Shown: positions 58,536 through 64,000 of the stretch, in pieces
Numbering within the stretch: the first letter of the stretch is position 1
Layout: every line of letters starts with the position of its first letter
Notes under the pieces: generated by a model
What the model saw: the letters and a program-made list of their open reading frames with translations, nothing else
Told to the model about the DNA's origin: nothing
The model's database searches: none
Origin: CBDFKQ01 sp965248855
GTDB taxonomy: Bacteria > Bacteroidota > Bacteroidia > Cytophagales > 172606-1
Length of the DNA: 64,000 nt
Reading direction: 5' to 3'
Assembly (NCBI GenBank): GCA_965248855.1
Contig: CBDFKQ010000010.1
Location: forward strand, 186,001 to 250,000
Made by a program: the position numbers and the translations under genes

Positions 58536-60242
58536 ATGCAAAAACTAACATTTTCAGAACTTCAATTATCTGAAGCAATACAGCGTGCTGTAGCAGATAT
58601 GGGGTTCGTAGAGGCTTCCCCCATTCAGGCAGAAGCGATTCCGGTAGCTTTACAGGGACGTGACCTGATAGGATTGGCACAAACAGGGACAGGAAAAACG
58701 GCTGCCTTTGGTATTCCGGCATTGGAGCAGATAGACGTGACGAAAAAACACGTTCAGGTGCTCGTGCTTTGCCCAACACGCGAATTGGCAGTGCAGGTAA
58801 CTGAGCAATTCGAAAAATTATCAAAATACAATAAAACAAAATGTGTGTCTGTGTATGGCGGTGACCCTATCGACAGACAAATCCGCGCTTTAAAAGACGG
58901 GGCACAAGTTGTAGTCGGTACTCCCGGAAGGATAATTGACCACATTGAACGCAGAACTTTAAAACTGGATAAAGTAAAAGTTGTAGTGTTGGATGAGGCT
59001 GATGAAATGCTTGATATGGGCTTTCGTGAAGATATTGAGGGCATTTTAGAACAATTACCCGAACAACGCCAAACTTTATTGTTTTCGGCTACCATGTCGA
59101 AACCAATCCTTCAAATTACAAAAAGATTTCAAACAGACCCTGTAATTGTGAAAGTGGTACGTAACGAACTTACTGCCGAAAATATTGAGCAATTATTTTA
59201 TGAAGTGAAATCTTCTGCAAAAGTAGAAGTAATGTCGCGCCTGATCGATTTATATAACATCAAACAAATGATTGTTTTTTGTAATACAAAACGAAAAGTT
59301 GATGAAGTGGTTGAAGAACTTTTAACAAGAGGCTATGCTGCCGAAGGTTTACATGGAGATATGCGCCAACAGGCTCGTAACAATGTAATGACCAAATTCA
59401 AATCGGGTATAACAACAATTTTGGTTGCAACCGATGTGGCTGCCCGTGGTATTGATGTAACAGGTATTGATGCGGTTTGTAATTACGACATTCCATTAGA
59501 CCCTGAATATTATGTACATAGAATAGGGCGTACAGGTAGAGCCGGCAGTTCAGGTCGCGCTTTTACTTTCGTATCCGGCAGGGAAACAACACGCTTACGC
59601 GAAATACAGGATTATACCAAAAAGAAAATTGAACGTGGAGTAGTGCCTTCTTTTTCGGATGTAGTAGGTGTTAAAAAAGCCAAGTACATTGAAAAAATAA
59701 AAAGCAGTATTGAATCGGGCGATCTTGATGTTTACAGCGATATGATCCCTCAGTTACACCACGCAGGTTTTTCTGACGATCAAATTATAAAAGCCCTTAT
59801 TAAAATTAATATGGGTATTCAAAAAAATGAAGGTGCTGATAATGATCTTTCCGAACGCCGTGGAGACCGCGAAGAAAGACCTAAACGCAGAGAAGAAAAA
59901 GTTGGTTCTTCGCGCTTTGGAAAACGTGATGACAACAGAAGGGATGACAGCAAAAGGCGTGACGACAGACCAACCGAAACCAAGCCACGTAAGTTCGCAT
60001 CAAGTGCAGATATGGTGAAGGTGATGGTAAACATTGGCAAGAGTGACCGCGTTCGCCCTAATGATATTGTTGGTGCTTTAACCGGCGAAACAGGTATTTC
60101 TTTTGGAAACATTGGTCATATTGATATCCATGAGAAATATTCTTATGTAGAAATTAAAAAAACTGATGTTCAAAAAGTTATTTCAGGTATGGAAAACAAT
60201 ACCATTAAAGGTAAATCAGTAAGGTTGGAAGTTTCTGAGTAA
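58536..60242 (+). CDS. deaD: DEAD-box ATP-dependent RNA helicase (DeaD/CsdA-like)
   Basis: 568 residues. Unwinds RNA duplexes in ribosome assembly and mRNA turnover. Motifs in order: Q motif SPIQAEAIPVALQGRDLI, I AQTGTGKTA, Ia PTRELAVQ, Ib GTPGRIIDH, II VLDEADEMLDMGF, III FSATMS, IV MIVFCNTKR, V TTILVATDVAARGIDV, VI HRIGRTGRAG. Then a charged, Arg/Asp-rich linker (~430-485, RREEKVGSSRFGKRDDNRRD) and a C-terminal DbpA-type RNA-binding domain (MVKVMVNIGKSDRVRPNDIV). Its base composition is visibly less AT-rich than its neighbours, consistent with high expression. It has its own promoter and terminator. Confidence 0.95.
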   Translation: MQKLTFSELQLSEAIQRAVADMGFVEASPIQAEAIPVALQGRDLIGLAQTGTGKTAAFGIPALEQIDVTKKHVQVLVLCPTRELAVQVTEQFEKLSKYNKTKCVSVYGGDPIDRQIRALKDGAQVVVGTPGRIIDHIERRTLKLDKVKVVVLDEADEMLDMGFREDIEGILEQLPEQRQTLLFSATMSKPILQITKRFQTDPVIVKVVRNELTAENIEQLFYEVKSSAKVEVMSRLIDLYNIKQMIVFCNTKRKVDEVVEELLTRGYAAEGLHGDMRQQARNNVMTKFKSGITTILVATDVAARGIDVTGIDAVCNYDIPLDPEYYVHRIGRTGRAGSSGRAFTFVSGRETTRLREIQDYTKKKIERGVVPSFSDVVGVKKAKYIEKIKSSIESGDLDVYSDMIPQLHHAGFSDDQIIKALIKINMGIQKNEGADNDLSERRGDREERPKRREEKVGSSRFGKRDDNRRDDSKRRDDRPTETKPRKFASSADMVKVMVNIGKSDRVRPNDIVGALTGETGISFGNIGHIDIHEKYSYVEIKKTDVQKVISGMENNTIKGKSVRLEVSE

Positions 60243-60278
60243 AATAAATGTTTTTAAGAAAAAAATATTCAAATTTGA

Positions 60279-60307
60279 ATCCGTAACATTTGTTACGGAT
60301 TTTTTTA
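60279..60307 (+). terminator. Rho-independent terminator of the helicase gene
   Basis: AATCCGTAACA pairs perfectly with TGTTACGGATT around a two-base loop region, followed by TTTTTT. It ends just before the next gene's start at 60316. Confidence 0.9.
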
Positions 60308-60315
60308 TTTATAGT

Positions 60316-61494
60316 ATGGCAAACTCAACATTGATAAAAAATATAAAAATCAAAGGTTACAAATCTATTCAAGAAACTGAAATAGATTTTCAACAAGGAT
60401 TAAATATTATCATTGGAAAAAACGCAAGTGGTAAAACTAATTTTGTTGAATTTCTAAATAGGATAATCAATTTTAAAGTTGCTGATTTAAGTTACTTTGA
60501 AGCCAACTTAGTTGGTTATAATGATAAGATGAAAGACTTTAAAATCTCAATTAAGTCAGACTCAATTTTTGAGGATGGTATAACGAAAACGTATTTAGAA
60601 GGTAATTTTATAAATGAAGAAGCCGATTTTAAAGCAAAAAGAGTAGAGAATTACCCTAATTCTTTTTTTTCGGAAATAACAAACTTAATTTATGAAAAAT
60701 ATCCTTTTTTTATTAATTCAAAACTGCTCCAATTTGCTATTCCGAATAGCATTATGTTTTTAACTTACTCAGAGCCTTTCGAAATTGGTTTTTCAAATGG
60801 CACTATGTTCCCCTTAATATTCCGCCATAATAATGATGAAGTACTTGAAATCTTTTATGAAGGGAAATTAAATGAAATGTTTAACAGATTAATTACGATT
60901 CGCAGTTTTGATCATATTTTATTGGGTGAAAATAAGGAGTTGAAAGAAATGTTATTAAATGAGTTTGACAACTTTATACAGTCTTTCATTAAAGAGTTAA
61001 AAAAATATTCAATTATAAAAAACATTCGGTTAAGCCCTGATTTAAAAATCAGAAAAGAAAAAAATAAATTAGTGTTTAGTAATATACTATTTGAATTTTA
61101 TGTGCATAACCAATGGTGGACTTACGAAAGATTATCAGATGGAACAAAAAGATTATTTTATATTCTTGAAGAAATTTACTTTTCTTCTAATATAATTATC
61201 ATTGAAGAACCTGAAATAGGTATACATCCTCATCAATTGCATTTATTAATGCTTTTTTTAAAAGAGGAAGCCGAAAGAAAACAAATTTTTATTACTACTC
61301 ATTCGCCTCAGATTTTAGATGTTCTAAATCAGGATGAATTAAATAAAATAATTATATGTGAAATGACCGAGAATGGAACACAGCTACGTCATTTATCTGA
61401 CAAACAAAAAAATAAGGCAAAAAGTTATATGAAAGATGAAGCTTTTTTAAGCGATTATTGGATACACTCAGATCTTGAGCCTCAAAATTTATGA
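60316..61494 (+). CDS. AAA15/OLD-like ATPase of a two-gene module
   Basis: 392 residues. SMC/RecF-type ATPase: Walker A IIGKNASGKTNFVEF (residues ~33-47), a helical insertion of ~200 residues, signature-like YERLSDGTKRLFYIL, Walker B IIIIEEPEIGIHPHQLHLLM and the switch His in FITTHSPQILD. The gene ends in an ATGA overlap with the next gene, so the two are translationally coupled. Such ATPases paired with a small TOPRIM- or DUF4276-like protein occur as presumed anti-phage or plasmid-restriction modules; the defence role here is inference from architecture. Confidence 0.85.
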   Translation: MANSTLIKNIKIKGYKSIQETEIDFQQGLNIIIGKNASGKTNFVEFLNRIINFKVADLSYFEANLVGYNDKMKDFKISIKSDSIFEDGITKTYLEGNFINEEADFKAKRVENYPNSFFSEITNLIYEKYPFFINSKLLQFAIPNSIMFLTYSEPFEIGFSNGTMFPLIFRHNNDEVLEIFYEGKLNEMFNRLITIRSFDHILLGENKELKEMLLNEFDNFIQSFIKELKKYSIIKNIRLSPDLKIRKEKNKLVFSNILFEFYVHNQWWTYERLSDGTKRLFYILEEIYFSSNIIIIEEPEIGIHPHQLHLLMLFLKEEAERKQIFITTHSPQILDVLNQDELNKIIICEMTENGTQLRHLSDKQKNKAKSYMKDEAFLSDYWIHSDLEPQNL

Positions 61495-61727
61495 TTAAAA
61501 TTGCCTTGTTAGGTGAAAGTCCCGGAGATTCACAAGCAATTAAAAATTTATTTAAGAGATATTATCATGCCAGCTTCGAACCCCTTTTATTTAATATCCA
61601 CGGAAGTGAATTGGACAACCCAAATAACAAGCTTTTAAAAAAATTAATTCGAAGAGAATTTGAAGAACGTAAACCTGATCTTTTAATTTATATCAGGGAT
61701 TTAGATGCTTTAGAAGGTAATGTTTAG
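61491..61727 (+). CDS. DUF4276/TOPRIM-like partner protein, N-terminal part
   Basis: 78 residues before a TAG codon. The start IKIALLGESPGDSQAIKNLF has the strand-loop-acidic-residue layout of a TOPRIM-like fold, and LLIYIRDLDALEG supplies an Asp-x-Asp metal motif. The reading frame continues past TAG (61725-61727) without another stop to 62060, so the intended protein has about 189 residues. Start overlaps the ATPase stop (ATGA). Confidence 0.7.
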   Translation: MIKIALLGESPGDSQAIKNLFKRYYHASFEPLLFNIHGSELDNPNNKLLKKLIRREFEERKPDLLIYIRDLDALEGNV

Positions 61728-62060
61728 CAAATAAAATTTAGAAAGGATATTTTTTCAAAAATAAAAAGACTTGTAAATAATAAAGCATTATTTATGCTTA
61801 ATATTTATGAATTAGAATCTTTAATATTAGCTGATATTAATACTTTCAATGAAATCTATGGTATCGGGATAGAAGAAGCGCCTAATCCAATGTTGATTGA
61901 AATGTCAAAAGAACTGTTAAAAGAAAAAAGTAATGGGAATTTTAGAGAGTCTGATAACCCTGAGATCTTCAAAAAGTTAGATTTGGAAAAAATGAAAACT
62001 CGGCACAAAGCTTTTGCGATTTTTTGCAATAAGATGGAAGATTTTATTAATAATTTATAA
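61728..62060 (+). pseudogene. DUF4276/TOPRIM-like partner, part beyond the nonsense codon
   Basis: In the same frame as 61491: QIKFRKDIFSKIKRLVNN, then FMLNIYELESLILADINTFN, and a helical end KTRHKAFAIFCNKMEDFINN. The YELESLILAD segment corresponds to the conserved h-E-x-h-h-h-x-D region of DUF4276-like proteins. A new start at the ATG at 61794 is possible but would omit the metal motif. Confidence 0.7.
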
Positions 62061-62240
62061 GTAAAGCTTATGTATTTTTTATAAAAACACATAAAAATTT
62101 TATCACATCTTTCGTCACACCTCTAGTTAAGACTTAAGTCTTATATTTTTTATGAAGATTAAGGACTCTATCCGTAATAGTTAATCAAAAAATTATTAAT
62201 CATCATCTAAAGCTGCTCATGTTAAACCCGGTTAATATTT

Positions 62241-62759
62241 CTAGTTATATTCACTAAACGAATTTTTCATTATCGTTTCTTCTTCTTTAACCCGTTTTAT
62301 TAAGCAAAACAGATAAAATGGTAAAACAACTGCCGGAGTTATAAAAGAATGGAACAATAAGGTGAGCCCCAATAACTCAGGTAAAATATTAAGGTAATAG
62401 TTGGGATGTTTAAAAGTACGAAAAAACCAACTTTTTACAACTTGATGGTCTTTGGCAATGATAAGTTTTACTGTCCAAAATTTACCCAAACCTGTAATTA
62501 CAATAACAAGTATTAAAATAGAAAATATATAAATTCCCAAACCTATGTTAGATATTATATCCCATTCATATGGTTTATAAATGGTTTCAATTAAAAGCCC
62601 CAAATAAAAGGCGATATGGGCAAATGTTAAATTTCTCGTATTATTTTTTCCATATTCTTTTGCACCGTTTGCCTTAAGTTTTTTTTCATTTTTTATAGAT
62701 ATACCCAAGCTGCTTAATCGTATAACCAATACCGCTACCCAGAAATAAAATATTATCAT
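62241..62759 (-). CDS. ICMT-family membrane methyltransferase-like protein
   Basis: 172 residues, four to five membrane helices (for example MIIFYFWVAVLVIRLSSLGI at the start, IGLGIYIFSILILVIVITGL in the middle). The conserved isoprenylcysteine carboxyl methyltransferase core is visible: GKFWTVKLIIAKDHQVVKSW, FRTFKHPNYYLNI (the RHPNY-like SAM site, here KHPNY) and the closing LIKRVKEEETIMKNSFSEYN with paired Glu. In bacteria this family methylates lipid-like or unknown substrates. Confidence 0.82.
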   Translation of the reverse strand: MIIFYFWVAVLVIRLSSLGISIKNEKKLKANGAKEYGKNNTRNLTFAHIAFYLGLLIETIYKPYEWDIISNIGLGIYIFSILILVIVITGLGKFWTVKLIIAKDHQVVKSWFFRTFKHPNYYLNILPELLGLTLLFHSFITPAVVLPFYLFCLIKRVKEEETIMKNSFSEYN

Positions 62760-62780
62760 GCTTTATTGATTACGTTGTAA

Positions 62781-62815
62781 ATTAAAAAAAAAGAGAGGAT
62801 TTAAATCCTCTCTTT
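62781..62815 (-). terminator. Terminator of the RNase Y gene
   Basis: AAAGAGAGGATTT and AAATCCTCTCTTT are fully complementary, followed on the minus strand by a T run, directly after the rny stop codon. Confidence 0.88.
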
Positions 62816-62836
62816 ACAAATAACTAAATCTTAAAT

Positions 62837-64000
62837 TTATTTTGCATAAGCCACTGCACGCATTTCGCGGATAACCGTTACTTTAATTTGACCGGGGTAT
62901 TGCATATCCTTTTCAATTTTTTGAGAAATATCAAACGATAACATACTTGCCTGGTCATCACTTACATTTTCAGCATCTACCAATACACGTAATTCCCTAC
63001 CTGCCTGTATTGCGTAGCACTTTTGCACTCCGGGAAATGCAACTGCAAGCTCTTCTAATTCTTTTAATCGTTTAATATAACTTTCCATCACCTCTCTGCG
63101 TGCACCGGGGCGAGAACCTGAAATGGCATCACATGCCTGAACGATTGGAGAAATCATAGATGTCATTTCAATTTCATCATGATGGGCACCAATTGCATTA
63201 CAAACTTCAGGATGTTCTTTATATTTTACAGCGAGCTCCATACCGATAATAGCATGTGGTAATTCCGGTTCATCAGGCCAAACTTTTCCAATATCATGTA
63301 ATAAACCTGCACGCTTTGCTAATTTTGCATTTAAACCAAGTTCAGATGCCATTATAGCACACATTTTCGCAACTTCTTTTGAGTGATGAAGAAGATTTTG
63401 ACCGTAAGACGATCGAAAACGCATTCTACCAATCATGCGTATTAACTCCGGATGTAAACCATGGATACCTAATTCAATAATTGTTCTCTCCCCTATTTCT
63501 ATAATCTCATCTTCAATATTCTTTTTAGTTTTTGCAACTACTTCTTCAATACGAGCCGGATGTATACGTCCATCCTGAACTAAACGATGTAGAGATAACC
63601 TTGCAATTTCGCGTCGCACCGGATCAAAACCGGAGATAATAATGGCTTCCGGTGTATCATCTACAATAATTTCAACTCCTGTTGCTGCTTCAAGCGCACG
63701 AATATTTCTGCCTTCCCTACCAATAATTTTACCTTTCACATCATCGCTTTCAATATTAAAAACTGATACACAGTTTTCAATAGCATGTTCAGTAGCAGTA
63801 CGCTGAATTGTTTCCAGCACTATTTTTTTTGCTTCCTTGGTTGCTGTTAATTTGGCTTCGTCAAGAATAATTTTTACAAATGATGAGGCTTTGGTTTGAG
63901 CTTCTTGTTTTAGGCTTTCTATTAATTGATTTCTTGCATCGTCGGCAGATAGATTAGCAATTTTTTCTAATTGTTCTACTTGAGATAAACGCATTTTTTC
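62837..64000 (-). CDS. rny: Ribonuclease Y, C-terminal part
   Basis: 387 residues visible; the frame is open to the right edge, so the N-terminal membrane anchor and most of the coiled coil (about 130 residues) lie outside. KH domain: [22 protein letters not shown] domain: [20 protein letters not shown], the metal-binding [19 protein letters not shown], and GAHHDEIE, then [20 protein letters not shown]. It starts bulk mRNA decay as a membrane-bound endonuclease. C-terminus and length are normal for the family. Confidence 0.95.
   Translation of the reverse strand, partial: EKMRLSQVEQLEKIANLSADDARNQLIESLKQEAQTKASSFVKIILDEAKLTATKEAKKIVLETIQRTATEHAIENCVSVFNIESDDVKGKIIGREGRNIRALEAATGVEIIVDDTPEAIIISGFDPVRREIARLSLHRLVQDGRIHPARIEEVVAKTKKNIEDEIIEIGERTIIELGIHGLHPELIRMIGRMRFRSSYGQNLLHHSKEVAKMCAIMASELGLNAKLAKRAGLLHDIGKVWPDEPELPHAIIGMELAVKYKEHPEVCNAIGAHHDEIEMTSMISPIVQACDAISGSRPGARREVMESYIKRLKELEELAVAFPGVQKCYAIQAGRELRVLVDAENVSDDQASMLSFDISQKIEKDMQYPGQIKVTVIREMRAVAYAK

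Noticed and set aside
58435..58839. 134-codon minus-strand frame over the helicase leader and 5' end
   Set aside because: It is antisense to the clear DEAD-box gene and its leader and has no recognisable domain.
11458..61727. Stop-codon reassignment as a common cause for the TAA in susC and TAG in the TOPRIM-like gene
   Set aside because: TAA and TAG serve as normal stops in many intact genes of the window, and the two lesions use different codons.

Overview
The window comes from an AT-rich member of the Bacteroidota. Evidence: three TonB-dependent receptors, two of them SusC-type with SusD partners; a secreted protein with a type IX secretion (T9SS) C-terminal domain; glutamine synthetase III; tandem ClpP genes; RNase Y; an ECF sigma factor paired with a TPR membrane protein; and several TAnnTTTG-type -7 promoter elements. 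Chitinophagales or Sphingobacteriales would fit, but the sequence alone does not settle the order.

Layout. 1-4.0 kb: 3' end of a TonB receptor, a T9SS-secreted adhesin-like protein, and a 149-bp stray copy of the receptor's 3' end. 4.0-14.4 kb (minus strand): two SusC/SusD outer-membrane uptake loci, the first with an Ig-like lipoprotein. The second susC carries an in-frame stop 47 codons before its natural end. 14.8-18.3 kb: a prephenate dehydrogenase-like gene and glutamine synthetase III. 18.9-24.4 kb: a ParDE module with a frameshifted toxin, two inverted MITE-like elements, a ~175-bp tandem repeat array, and mfd. 24.4-31.8 kb: a beta-propeller-like unknown, ECF sigma/TPR pair, a second decayed toxin-antitoxin module, an Omp85-type barrel, lipB and a double-ATPase oligopeptide ABC protein. 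32-39.7 kb: AsmA-family protein, LpxH-like phosphoesterase, membrane-anchored MutS-like ATPase, GNAT and DJ-1/PfpI proteins. 39.9-44.4 kb: clpX, two clpP genes, tig and tRNA-Leu(UAG), a proteostasis cluster. 45.7-57.4 kb: a one-strand signalling island with a LytS-type kinase, a LytTR regulator with a frameshift, a PAS kinase-like protein, then cheY-cheA-cheW-mcp-cheR and a cheD-cheB fusion. 58.5-64 kb: a DEAD-box helicase with leader and terminator, a two-gene ATPase/TOPRIM-like module with a nonsense codon in the second gene, an ICMT-family membrane protein, and RNase Y running off the window.

How the genes work together. The Sus loci would import glycans or other oligomers. The chemosensory island is complete for signalling and adaptation (receptor, CheA/W/Y, CheR, and CheB and CheD in one polypeptide), yet no flagellar gene is present in the window, so its output is open (gliding, surface behaviour or gene control). 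The Clp cluster supplies both ClpP paralogues with their unfoldase and a chaperone.

Two features recur across the window. First, a short AT-rich motif built on TATTGATAAAACGATA occurs about twelve times, always between genes. Second, five genes carry a single lesion or truncation (susC stop, parE frameshift, truncated YoeB-like toxin, LytTR frameshift, TOPRIM-like TAG). These are either real decay or phase-type variants, or sequence errors; read mapping would tell.
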